NCBI GenBank assembly: GCA_903918195.1
Contig: CAIXDS010000085.1
Span: 1-44,889, forward strand
DNA length: 44,889 nucleotides
Reading direction: 5' to 3'
Origin: an uncultured Acetobacteraceae bacterium
Lineage (GTDB): Bacteria > Pseudomonadota > Alphaproteobacteria > Acetobacterales > Acetobacteraceae
Part shown: positions 12,260-18,897 of the stretch, in pieces
Position numbering within the stretch: the stretch's first letter is position 1
How the letters are laid out: each line of letters begins with the position of its first letter
Program-made: the position numbers and the translations under genes
The notes under the pieces: model-generated
Database searches by the model: none
What the model saw: only the letters and a program-made list of their open reading frames with translations
Told to the model about the DNA's origin: nothing

Positions 12260-12719
12260 AGCCGAGCCATTCGATGTACTCGAGCAGATCAGCAGCGGGC
12301 TCGAACCATTCGCCATGGCGTCGGAGATGGGCGAACCGGTCGTGCAGCATCGACTCGCGGTTGTTACCGCCCCGCTCGGTCTTGAGGATGCGGTAACGCG
12401 GATCGTGGGTTTGAGCGTTGAGGCCCTTGAGGCGTAGACGCGGCGTGACGCTAACGCCGATCTTGATCAGGCCGCCCGTCGCGTGCTGGATGAAGTAGAC
12501 CCTGCCGCCATACGGCTCCGGGCAAGGCTTGCGCTCGGGCCACGGGATCGCGCTGCGCGGCAAGCGCTCCTGCTCGTGACACGCCCAGGTCATCACTGGC
12601 ACGAGTTGGTTGAAGTAGGGCTTCCGACCGAGAACGCCGTCGACGAACTTGAAGGTGACGTCGTATTGCTCGCTGATCTGGCGCGCCGTCAAGAGGTCGT
12701 CAGGCTTCTCTGCGCTCAC
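12249..12719 (-). CDS. GIY-YIG (T5orf172-type) nuclease-like protein
   Basis: 156 aa. N-terminal HTH-like segment (LLTARQISEQYDVTFKFVDG), then a domain beginning RVYFIQHATGGLIKIGVSV, with R, E (RESMLHDRF) and HGEWFEP, matching the T5orf172/MUG113 branch of GIY-YIG nucleases. Such proteins may cut DNA or act as regulators. GTG at 12717-12719 overlaps the upstream stop. Confidence 0.8.
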   Translation of the reverse strand: MSAEKPDDLLTARQISEQYDVTFKFVDGVLGRKPYFNQLVPVMTWACHEQERLPRSAIPWPERKPCPEPYGGRVYFIQHATGGLIKIGVSVTPRLRLKGLNAQTHDPRYRILKTERGGNNRESMLHDRFAHLRRHGEWFEPAADLLEYIEWLGYVG

Positions 12720-13009
12720 GAGTCCCACCCACGCAGCTTGCGGATCGCGTCATCGTTCTTCGGCGACCCCACACCCCGCGGATACCCGAGCGCGTCGCAG
12801 CACCGGTCGCAGCGCTTCGCGCGTATGCGCGTGAACGGGCCCGGGATGCTCGCGACTGTGCGCCGTCCGCAGGCAAGCCGCACGAATGTGGGTAGAGCGT
12901 CATCGAGTCGAGCGAGCTTGCCGATCGGAATGTGCATGTGCACCGCGTGCAACTGCTCGCCGCTGCGAGTCTGCACCCAGTCGAAGTCTGCGAGGGTCGG
13001 CGCGCTCAT
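12716..13009 (-). CDS. Hypothetical Cys-containing protein, 97 aa
   Basis: Start MSAPTLADFDWVQTRSGEQL; a C-terminal group CGRR ... CDRCCDALG may bind zinc. Sits between the Cas4-like nuclease and the GIY-YIG gene with 4-nt overlaps on both sides. Family not recognised. Confidence 0.6.
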   Translation of the reverse strand: MSAPTLADFDWVQTRSGEQLHAVHMHIPIGKLARLDDALPTFVRLACGRRTVASIPGPFTRIRAKRCDRCCDALGYPRGVGSPKNDDAIRKLRGWDS

Positions 13010-13947
13010 ACGGTGTCAACCTTCCAGCGTTCGGATGGCTGGCCCTGAGACACGAACGGCTCCAACTCGCTGGGGATCGTGAAGCCTGCCTTCGTGAAGT
13101 CCGCGAGCTTCACCGACACGCGCCCCGCGACCTCGCTACGCCGAATGACCACGCCGCCGCTCTCGACGGGCACGCCGAGCGGGAGGTACTCGCGCACGTC
13201 TTCGCGGTACTCGTCGCGCATGCGCTTGAGGTCGGCGACCTTCGCTTCGGCGTGGGAGAGGTCGCTTTGGACGATGCGGAGCGCGTCGAACGAGGTCTCC
13301 AGGCCAACCACGTCCTGCGGCGCCGGCGGTGTCCACCCCGCGTGGCAGACCGACGAGAACGGGCACGCCTGGCACTCGGCGTGCTTCGGCGTGTCGCTCA
13401 CGCGGTCGTCGGGGTTCCACTCGCCGAGCGCCACGGCCGTCACGACGCGCGCCTGCGTCTCGAGCACCCGAGCGCGCAACCCGGCGACGTTGACGGGGTA
13501 GGGCCTGACCGCGAACCCGTCGTCCCGCGTGACGTCCGTCGCGTCGATTGCGACGACGACTGCGCGCCAATCGGGGCCGAGGCTCGTCGCGTATCCGGCG
13601 GCTTGCATCGCCTTGACGTCGCGGAATTCGAGCTCCTTTGAGTGGTACGCCTCGAACACGACCTTGTCGGTGAGGTTGGCGAGGTCGACGTGCCCGCGCC
13701 ATCCGAACTCGGGTGGCCCCCACGGAACCTCCATCTCGCATTCGACGGTCTTAGCGTCGGCTTCGAGGCGCTTGGCTTGGATCATGGCCCACGCCTCGCC
13801 GACGTGGAAGCCGCGTGCGAACGCGCCTTCGAGCCAGGGTGGCGGGTTGTCTTCGCGGGGCGTTCCGAGTGCTTCGTGCTGCGCTTTGGTTGCGCAGCGG
13901 ACTGCGCTGCTCCAGCGCGCTCCTGTGATCGTTCGCGTGGCGCTCAT
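13006..13947 (-). CDS. Cas4/RecB-like PD-(D/E)XK exonuclease
   Basis: 313 aa. Start at ATG 13945-13947 (MSATRTITGARWSSAVRC). Nuclease core: GHVDLANL (D88), VVFEAYHSKEL (E99, K104), and AMQAAGYA giving the QxxxY motif (Q115, Y119). C18 with CQACPFSSVC (C193, C196, C202) is the four-Cys iron-sulfur pattern of Cas4 and AddB-type nucleases. A C-terminal helical extension (residues 215-313) is extra. Directly behind RecT (ATGA), so the pair probably forms an exonuclease plus annealing protein for recombination of phage DNA. Confidence 0.8.
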   Translation of the reverse strand: MSATRTITGARWSSAVRCATKAQHEALGTPREDNPPPWLEGAFARGFHVGEAWAMIQAKRLEADAKTVECEMEVPWGPPEFGWRGHVDLANLTDKVVFEAYHSKELEFRDVKAMQAAGYATSLGPDWRAVVVAIDATDVTRDDGFAVRPYPVNVAGLRARVLETQARVVTAVALGEWNPDDRVSDTPKHAECQACPFSSVCHAGWTPPAPQDVVGLETSFDALRIVQSDLSHAEAKVADLKRMRDEYREDVREYLPLGVPVESGGVVIRRSEVAGRVSVKLADFTKAGFTIPSELEPFVSQGQPSERWKVDTV

Positions 13948-14840
13948 ACGATCGCCGTCTGCGGATCTTCGGCGAGATCCTGACCAGTACGCGCGAAGTG
14001 GTCGAAGGTGTCGACCGCGTCTCCGGGTGTGTTCTCGCGATCCAGGCGCCGGAACTCCGCGAGCACCGCGACGGGGTCGGGCTCGTCTGGGCACGGCTCG
14101 CCCACCTTGATCCACTCCCACTCGATGTACGCGGAGCACAAGCTGCTCTTGACCGCGTCCAGGCGCGAGCCTTTCTCGATCGCGGTGCGCTGGTAGAGCT
14201 CGGCCTTGTCGAATGCGCTCATGCTCGTGAGCAGAGCCTTTGTGGTCGCGTCGATGACCTCGCCCTCGACGTGCTCCTCCGGAGTGCTGATCGGGTCGGT
14301 GAATCGCTGCACGCTCGCCGTGACCCGCGCAGGCTGCGCCGTGGAAGGCTCGAGTTCGCCCTCGACGTAGACGCTGGTACCGGTCGCTCCGGGCGCGTAC
14401 CAGCGCACCGCGTTGCTCATGGCGCGGGCGAACAGCATCGACGAGGGGTACTTCGTCCAGTTGCTACTCGTGAGGCCCGCGCGCTTCGCGTCCTCGAGCG
14501 AGAATCTAGAGCGCCCGCGCTCGTTGCCGTTCTTGATCACGATGACCGTGCACGCCTCGGGATGAGCCTCATCCGGCTCCCACTCGACGCGGTAGTCGTA
14601 CGCCGGGTCCCTGTCGAGCAGCGACGCCAGGAGGCCGGCGCCGACGACGGGCTTGCCCTGGATGATGTGCACGCCGCTCATCGACTGGAACGGCGTGAGG
14701 CCGAGCTCGGCGCCGGCGCTGATCTTCACGAACGCCTGCACGACCTGCCGCGCGTCCGTGAACATCCCACTTTCGGCGAACTTCTCCGCCCACGTCTGGA
14801 TCTCGCTGATGTTCGGCTGGTACTTCTCAATGGCGCTCAT
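13944..14840 (-). CDS. recT: RecT-family single-strand annealing protein
   Basis: 298 aa. RecT core at about residues 10-170: GAELGLTPFQSMSGVHIIQG, KPVVGAGLLASLLDR, ARAMSNAVRWYAPG, all typical of the RecT/Redbeta-like annealase. It coats single-stranded DNA and anneals complementary strands. Start at ATG 14838-14840; the frame open to 15152 reads Arg-rich shadow. Acidic C-terminus. Works with the Cas4-like nuclease downstream. Confidence 0.9.
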   Translation of the reverse strand: MSAIEKYQPNISEIQTWAEKFAESGMFTDARQVVQAFVKISAGAELGLTPFQSMSGVHIIQGKPVVGAGLLASLLDRDPAYDYRVEWEPDEAHPEACTVIVIKNGNERGRSRFSLEDAKRAGLTSSNWTKYPSSMLFARAMSNAVRWYAPGATGTSVYVEGELEPSTAQPARVTASVQRFTDPISTPEEHVEGEVIDATTKALLTSMSAFDKAELYQRTAIEKGSRLDAVKSSLCSAYIEWEWIKVGEPCPDEPDPVAVLAEFRRLDRENTPGDAVDTFDHFARTGQDLAEDPQTAIV

Positions 14841-15142
14841 TCGGGAACCCCCTTCGGGGTGAGAGAGACGATGCTGAACTGGGATCGTTCGCCGACGCGC
14901 CACGAGAACCGCTCCCCACAACACCGCGGCAGCACGTCGGCGATGAGCGCGGCGTCCATCTCGTCGCTCGGGTCTTGTGCGAGGTAGACGAAGTCGAGGT
15001 CGATGTGGGAGTCGGCGGCTACGACTGCGAGGATCGCGGCGCCTTGCGCAGGTGAGAGGTTGACGAGTTCGCCGGCGAGGAGGCGGGCGATGCTGAGCGC
15101 GCGATTCACGTACGCGCACCGCTGATTGGCGACGATGTTCAT
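14837..15142 (-). CDS. Hypothetical protein, 101 aa
   Basis: Helical N-terminus (VNRALSIARLLAGELVNLSP) and Cys pair (LPRCCGERFSW). Between a zinc-ribbon gene and recT with 4-nt overlaps. Could be a recombination accessory factor; family not recognised. Confidence 0.6.
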   Translation of the reverse strand: MNIVANQRCAYVNRALSIARLLAGELVNLSPAQGAAILAVVAADSHIDLDFVYLAQDPSDEMDAALIADVLPRCCGERFSWRVGERSQFSIVSLTPKGVPE

Positions 15143-15303
15143 GCCGGCTCACTGACCTTCGCGCGGTAGCACTTCTCGCAGACCAGGCGACCCTCGGGCG
15201 AGATCATGAAATGGACGCCCGTGAGCTTGCCGCTGCGCATCAGATAGCAGCGACAATCGACGCAGCGGTAGGTCTGGAGCCAGCGGGACAGAAGGCGGTT
15301 CAT
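15139..15303 (-). CDS. Zinc-ribbon microprotein, 54 aa
   Basis: MNRLLSRWLQTYRCVDCRCY, then CEKCYRAK: two CxxC knuckles around a strand hairpin. ATG at 15301-15303 overlaps the upstream stop (ATGA); the longer frame to 15381 is shadow of the next gene. Confidence 0.65.
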   Translation of the reverse strand: MNRLLSRWLQTYRCVDCRCYLMRSGKLTGVHFMISPEGRLVCEKCYRAKVSEPA

Positions 15304-15458
15304 GCGGCCACCCGCTCCCTGCGCAGCAACGCCAGCAAGGCGAGGCTCTCGCCGTACGCCTCGCACGCCGGGCACTCGCACCCATCACCATCCGGGCAGG
15401 TTGGGAGATTGGCGAGCAGGTAGCTGATGCGAACCGCGATGCGCTCGACGCTACTCAT
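15300..15458 (-). CDS. Cys-rich microprotein, 52 aa
   Basis: Helix (MSSVERIAVRISYLLANLP), then CPDGDGCECPACEAYG, a compact four-Cys zinc site, and a helical LALLALLRRERVAA end. Overlaps on both sides (8 nt upstream, ATGA downstream). Confidence 0.65.
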   Translation of the reverse strand: MSSVERIAVRISYLLANLPTCPDGDGCECPACEAYGESLALLALLRRERVAA

Positions 15459-15657
15459 CAGAGCCTCCCAACGAGATCAGCGAGAACGATGCGGTGTGCG
15501 TCTCGAAGTCGAGGTCGACGCGGTAGTGGCCGCGCTCGCACGTGACGGGCGGGTCGACCGTGAAGACGGCGTGCTCGCCGCGGATGCGGAAGTCCTGGAA
15601 CGTCGTCGTGTTGTGCACGAAGACGTTGCGGGACTCGTGGATGCTGGGCGTGGTCAT
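15451..15657 (-). CDS. Hypothetical strand-rich protein, 68 aa
   Basis: MTTPSIHESRNVFVHNTTTF followed by alternating strands (GHYRVDLDFETHTASFSLIS). ATG at 15655-15657 overlaps the upstream stop. A small beta fold of unknown role. Confidence 0.6.
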   Translation of the reverse strand: MTTPSIHESRNVFVHNTTTFQDFRIRGEHAVFTVDPPVTCERGHYRVDLDFETHTASFSLISLGGSDE

Positions 15658-15953
15658 GCGATCACCGGGCTGACTCTCACGATGAGCTTGAAGTGGCGCG
15701 GTCGCTTGATCCGCTTCGGCGCTTGAGCCGGCGACGTAAGCTCGTACCAATCGCAGACCGTGCCGACCATGAGCGCCTCGCAGGAGCATTCGAACCAGAC
15801 GCCGTTGATGATCTCGATATCAAGGCGGTTCTGGAACGTGCACGGCCGAGCAGGTGGCGCGGCGGGGCGCGTGGCGGAGCGCGCGGCGGGTACCACGAAG
15901 TACCCGTAGAGCACGCAGGCCAGCACGAGCGCGGGGTAGTGAAGGCGCCTCAT
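15654..15953 (-). CDS. Membrane-anchored or secreted protein, 99 aa
   Basis: N-terminal signal or anchor (LHYPALVLACVLYGYFVVPA) with an Ala-rich cleavage-like region, then a Cys-containing domain (CTFQ, CSCEALMVGTVCDWY). Exported and possibly disulfide-bonded. Family not recognised; superinfection-related surface roles are only speculation. Confidence 0.6.
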   Translation of the reverse strand: MRRLHYPALVLACVLYGYFVVPAARSATRPAAPPARPCTFQNRLDIEIINGVWFECSCEALMVGTVCDWYELTSPAQAPKRIKRPRHFKLIVRVSPVIA

Positions 15954-16207
15954 GCCAGCCCCTCGCGCTCGATCTGCCGCACGGCGTAGAGGTCGATCTG
16001 CTGCGCGATGGCATCCATCACGCCATCCCCGGACTCGAACGTGGCGCGGTAGAGCGCGGTCGCCTGCTCATCGTCGAGCGGCGTCGCGTAGAGCGCGCAG
16101 TAGCGGATCGTCATGGCGACGGTGTCGGCCAGGCGCGGGTAGAACGTCTCGGATGCGATTAGTCCTGCGACCTCGAGCGCCTCGTCGCTGCGGTACTCGT
16201 GAGTCAT
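15950..16207 (-). CDS. Hypothetical helical protein, 85 aa
   Basis: Acidic helices (DEALEVAGLIASETFYPRLA; LDDEQATALYRATFESGDGV). 4-nt overlaps on both sides. Family not recognised. Confidence 0.6.
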   Translation of the reverse strand: MTHEYRSDEALEVAGLIASETFYPRLADTVAMTIRYCALYATPLDDEQATALYRATFESGDGVMDAIAQQIDLYAVRQIEREGLA

Positions 16208-16401
16208 GCCCGCGCCTCGATCACGTCGCGGTACGAGTCCCAGAGGGGCTTGTCGCCGCTGAGCGGATCAACGATGCGGCAACGGTAGATGTCGCCCTGC
16301 ATCTTGATCAGCGCGCGGCAGCAGTCGCGGGCGAACTCGAAGCTCGTCACGGCTAGGCGCTCGATCGTGCCGTCGTCGGCGTTGTACAGCAGTGCTTCCA
16401 T
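16204..16401 (-). CDS. Hypothetical protein, 65 aa
   Basis: First gene of the early recombination operon. AAGGGAG lies 8 nt upstream of ATG 16401. Strand-helix content (LLYNADDGTIERLAVTSFEF) without a known family. The 11-bp hairpin at 16423-16461 lies in its leader. Confidence 0.6.
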   Translation of the reverse strand: MEALLYNADDGTIERLAVTSFEFARDCCRALIKMQGDIYRCRIVDPLSGDKPLWDSYRDVIEARA

Positions 16402-16422
16402 GGTCTACGCTCCCTTGTGTCT

Positions 16423-16461
16423 GGAGCAACCCCAACGCTTTGTCGGTCGAGGGGTTGCTCC
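16423..16461 (-). terminator. 11-bp hairpin between HTH gene and operon
   Basis: Perfect arms GGAGCAACCCC (16423-16433) and GGGGTTGCTCC (16451-16461), 17-nt loop, just after the HTH gene and before the Shine-Dalgarno of 16204-16401. There is no U-run; terminator/attenuator or RNA-binding site. Confidence 0.55.
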
Positions 16462-16468
16462 GGCTTGC

Positions 16469-16672
16469 CTATGGCGTGGTACCGTTCGCGGTCGATGCCG
16501 CGGAGTCACCAAGTCGTGCGTTAGCGGGGGCCGGAATCCGGCCCTTGCGGATCGCGACGTACACCGTCTGGCGGCTTACGCCGAGGCGTTCCGCGACCTC
16601 GCGTACCGTGGCGCCCTGATTGATCAGCAGGGTGGCCTTGGCGTCGTCGAGAACCCAGATCGTCTTCCGCAT
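16469..16672 (-). CDS. HTH regulator of the divergent switch, 67 aa
   Basis: Starts MRKTIWVLDDAKATLLINQG, then an HTH ATVREVAERLGVSRQTVYVA of the resolvase/Hin type and a basic RKGRIPAP. ATG 16670-16672 is set by the promoter TTGACA-N17-CATGAT, whose transcript would start at the ATG (leaderless). The 9-bp inverted repeat 16674-16701 overlies that promoter, so this or the divergent protein probably binds there. Candidate Cro-like or early activator, sitting upstream of the recombination operon. Confidence 0.7.
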   Translation of the reverse strand: MRKTIWVLDDAKATLLINQGATVREVAERLGVSRQTVYVAIRKGRIPAPANARLGDSAASTANGTTP

Positions 16673-16673
16673 A

Positions 16674-16701
16674 GGCAAGATCATGCCGGAAAGATCTTGC
16701 C
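16674..16701. promoter_or_regulatory. Operator-like inverted repeat
   Basis: GGCAAGATC (16674-16682), 10-nt spacer, GATCTTGCC (16693-16701): perfect 9-bp arms with 19-bp centre-to-centre spacing, overlapping the -10 and spacer of the minus-strand promoter. Good candidate binding site for a dimeric repressor. Confidence 0.65.
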
Positions 16702-16708
16702 GTGTCAA
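16680..16708 (-). promoter_or_regulatory. Promoter of the minus-strand HTH gene
   Basis: Minus strand: TTGACA (16703-16708), 17-bp spacer, CATGAT (16680-16685). The start codon lies 7 nt after the -10, implying a leaderless mRNA. Confidence 0.7.
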
Positions 16709-16743
16709 CCCCATTACGGGAATAGGCGGCGAATATCCCTCGG

Positions 16744-17130
16744 GTGAGTCGCCTAGGAGACCTATTCCGCGAGCGACGAGACCGCCTGGCATGGCTTGGG
16801 TGGGACTCCATCGCAGCCGAAACCGGCCTCAAGGAGCGCGCGAGCCGAACATACGAGTCAGGTGGCGTAACGCCACCCATCGACAAAGCGCTCCTGCTAT
16901 CTGAGTGCTACGGCATCGAACTCAAGGAGCTGGCGGAGGCGGTTCTAGGCCGCCCTTATGAACCACGCCGCCCTACGAGCGTCCCCCCAGAGGACGAACC
17001 TAATGCCGCGAGCGCGGCTGGCGTCGTGGCTGATGCTGCACGCGTGCTGCCCGCTCGTGCGCGCGAGCGGAGGCCACGCGGGCCTGCTCCCCAATCGCGT
17101 CGTGTCTCCCGGCCCGCGCCAGGAGAATGA
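16744..17130 (+). CDS. Putative lysogeny repressor (XRE-like), 128 aa
   Basis: GTG start. Residues 1-65 look like a Cro/C1-type HTH: LGDLFRERRDRLAWLGWDSI, AETGLKERASRTYESGG, LLSECYGIELKELAEAVLG. The C-terminal half is Pro/Arg-rich and probably disordered. Divergent from the HTH gene 16469-16672 across 71 nt carrying an operator-like repeat, the layout of an immunity switch. No Shine-Dalgarno; GAATAT at 16731-16736 could be a -10 for another leaderless mRNA, but has no good -35. Confidence 0.65.
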   Translation: MSRLGDLFRERRDRLAWLGWDSIAAETGLKERASRTYESGGVTPPIDKALLLSECYGIELKELAEAVLGRPYEPRRPTSVPPEDEPNAASAAGVVADAARVLPARARERRPRGPAPQSRRVSRPAPGE

Positions 17131-17249
17131 GCGCGGCCTGCAACGCCTTCAAGCGGTCCACGGTGCTCCTAGTAGCCCGTGCCCGGACGCCGACCCTACG
17201 CCTCGCGTGTACTTAACGTGAGGGTAGGGTTTCGCAGCCCAGCGACGCA

Positions 17250-17759
17250 TTACGAACTAACGTCGGCCGTGGCGAGGCTAATGCCCGACTGGCCGAGGAA
17301 CGGGCCGGTGATGACGCTGATCCCGACGCGGCGAGCGTCGGGCGCGAGGATCACGCGACGATGCTCAGGACTCGCCATCCACAGGCTCACGATGCCCGCG
17401 GGCGTGCCGAAGCCGCCGCTGCCGTACGCCTCGACCTCGCCAGTCATGCGCCGATGCAGGTACGCGACGCGCTCGAAGAACGTCATGCCCTGCGGGTTGT
17501 CGTGTGCGAAGAAGCCCTCGCGCCGCATGTCCCGGTTGTGGATCCTGGCGAGCGACGCGAGCACACCGTCGCGCGCGAGCGGGTGTAAATGGGCTCTCGC
17601 TCGCCGCTGGTTGATCAGCACGAGCACGCGCGCGGCCGGGGAGAGCGGCGTCGTAGCGCCGCCCTCCCTCAGCCTGCTCGTGGCGTACGCGCCGCCGATG
17701 ATCGCCGCGGCGACCGCGAGCGCGACGAGGCTAGTGCCCCTACTTGGCCGGCGGGGCAG
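17250..17759 (-). CDS. CAP/SCP-domain protein with SAR-like anchor, probable CTG start
   Basis: The CAP domain starts near INQRRARAHLHPLARDGVLA and includes IHNRDMRREGFFAHDNPQG and SLWMASPEHRRVILAPDARR, typical of bacterial CAP proteins (SCP/PR1), which act outside the membrane. The first ATG/GTG/TTG is GTG 17627, but the frame is open back to 17765 and encodes VALAVAAAIIGGAYATSRL, nearly the anchor of the endolysin at 18898. In that extension only CTG at 17757-17759 is a usable start (then PRR, as MPR in the endolysin). End of the lysis cassette; it overlaps the holin-like gene by 20 nt. Confidence 0.7.
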   Translation of the reverse strand: MPRRPSRGTSLVALAVAAAIIGGAYATSRLREGGATTPLSPAARVLVLINQRRARAHLHPLARDGVLASLARIHNRDMRREGFFAHDNPQGMTFFERVAYLHRRMTGEVEAYGSGGFGTPAGIVSLWMASPEHRRVILAPDARRVGISVITGPFLGQSGISLATADVSS

Positions 17760-17955
17760 GAGTCACCGCAGGCGGGACGTAGCCGGGGCTGGCAGCTGCG
17801 GTCTTGAGGTAGCCCGCGATGACGGGGATGGCGGCTGCGATGAACGGCAGCCAACTCGCGTTCGGGTAGACGTTCGCGATGGCGTTCCCGATAGTGACGA
17901 TGAAGACAGCGAGCGCGCCGAGCGCGGCCGCGAGGATCTTAGGATGGATGTTCAT
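17740..17955 (-). CDS. Holin-like two-helix membrane protein, 71 aa
   Basis: MNIHPKILAAALGALAVFIV gives one membrane segment, WLPFIAAAIPVIAGYL another, with a Pro-rich tail. AAGGAG lies 7 nt upstream of ATG 17955. Size and two segments suit a class II holin or antiholin; it is the second such gene in the cassette (with 18623-18808). Its start overlaps the stop of HNH gene 3 (ATGA). Confidence 0.65.
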   Translation of the reverse strand: MNIHPKILAAALGALAVFIVTIGNAIANVYPNASWLPFIAAAIPVIAGYLKTAAASPGYVPPAVTPAPPAK

Positions 17956-18536
17956 ACGGTTCTCCTTAGAGTGGTTGGTGCCATTCGCGCAGCCGCACGG
18001 CGGGCGCGCCGGCGAGGGTTGTGCCTCCGCTGCTTCTCGCGCTCGCACGCTCGGCATACTCGTGCGGTGTGGATGGTCGGCCTAGTTCGGGTCTCTATAC
18101 GGGTGTTGTCGGCGGTGTATTCGTGCCCATGGAGGCAATGGGTCTGCCGGTGTCTGCGAAGCAGCGCGTGCCAGTGAGCGTGGAGGCTGTTGCTCGCGAA
18201 GACACGAAGGTTCGAGGGTTCGTTGTTCGTCTTGTCCTCGTCCTCATGGTGGACGCACCACTCTTCGGGCAGCACACCCATGCCGAACATTTCGGCGGCC
18301 ATGAGCCGGTGCACCGGCGCGCATCCAGCGCGGTTGGACGCAGGATGGTCGTGGCCGACATTGACCACCATGTACCCGCCGTCCAGGCGCGGACCCTTGA
18401 GTTGCGCCTCTCTGATCGCCAGCTTGGCCGCCTCGGGCATCGTTGCGCCTCGCCGGTTGTGCCCGCTTACGAAACGTCCGCGAGCCACCCTTCCGCATCC
18501 GCACTCGCACAGGCGGATATTCTGGTTCGGGGCCAT
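17952..18536 (-). CDS. HNH endonuclease 3 inside the lysis cassette
   Basis: 194 aa. N-terminal CECGCGRVARGRFVSGHNRR (zinc site plus GHNRRG seen in HNH proteins), HNH_3 core VHRLMAAEMFG, WCVHHEDEDKTNNEPSNLRV, and a zinc tail CLHGHEY ... CRACEREK like that of HNH gene 2, ending in a basic helix. Start at ATG 18534-18536 behind its own promoter and leader (18537-18606). Placed between two holin-like genes, so it is probably an insertion; its promoter could also drive the holin behind it. Confidence 0.85.
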   Translation of the reverse strand: MAPNQNIRLCECGCGRVARGRFVSGHNRRGATMPEAAKLAIREAQLKGPRLDGGYMVVNVGHDHPASNRAGCAPVHRLMAAEMFGMGVLPEEWCVHHEDEDKTNNEPSNLRVFASNSLHAHWHALLRRHRQTHCLHGHEYTADNTRIETRTRPTIHTARVCRACEREKQRRHNPRRRARRAAARMAPTTLRRTV

Positions 18537-18606
18537 TCGGTCACGACTCCTAAGGTCGTTGGCTATGCCGAGCCTTGCAGGGCTCGATCGGATGGCCCTA
18601 ATTCTA
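18537..18606 (-). promoter_or_regulatory. HNH promoter and two-hairpin leader, copy 3
   Basis: Minus strand: -10 TAGAAT (18601-18606), GGGCCATCC (18590-18598, identical to copy 1), P1 CGAGCC/GGCTCG (18569-18586, 6-nt loop), linker GCATAGCCAA, P2 ACGAC/GTCGT (18543-18559) with TTAGGAG in its loop and 3' arm, 6 nt to the ATG. Stems differ from copies 1 and 2 but pair equally. Confidence 0.7.
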
Positions 18607-18622
18607 CCTGCTACTGCGGGCA

Positions 18623-18808
18623 CTAGGCGATCTGCGCCAGAACGTAGAGCGCGAGTCCCGCCGAGAGCCACTCCTGGAAAAGCCCCTTTGTAAGCCAGCC
18701 TTCTGCCTCGCAGAAAGCTGCGATGAATGCGAGCAGCGATGCGACGAGCAGGATGAACGACGGGTTGAAGTTGTAGTGGACGCGTTCGGGTGCGGGTTGT
18801 GCAGCCAT
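18623..18808 (-). CDS. Holin-like membrane protein, 61 aa
   Basis: FILLVASLLAFIAAFCEAEG is a clear membrane helix and WLSAGLALYVLAQIA a second. AGGAGG lies 6 nt before the ATG at 18808. Length and two helices fit a small holin, next to the endolysin. Confidence 0.7.
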   Translation of the reverse strand: MAAQPAPERVHYNFNPSFILLVASLLAFIAAFCEAEGWLTKGLFQEWLSAGLALYVLAQIA

Positions 18809-18818
18809 TGGTGGCCTC

Positions 18819-18887
18819 CTAGAGGATTCGGAATACGATGATGATGAGGATGATCAGGATGATGATGCCGACGATGCCGATGTTCAT
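18819..18887 (-). CDS. 22-aa extremely hydrophobic peptide
   Basis: MNIGIVGIIILIILIIIVFR plus two residues: essentially one transmembrane helix with 11 Ile. AAAGGAG lies 4 nt before the ATG, among the best ribosome sites in the genome, so it is probably translated. Between endolysin and holin, it may tune hole formation or be a pinholin-like component; no family can be assigned at this size. Confidence 0.65.
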   Translation of the reverse strand: MNIGIVGIIILIILIIIVFRIL

Positions 18888-18897
18888 ACGGCTCCTT

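Noticed and set aside
13006-13947. CRISPR-associated Cas4 of an adaptation module
   Set aside because: No cas1, cas2 or array nearby; coupling to recT indicates a phage recombination nuclease.
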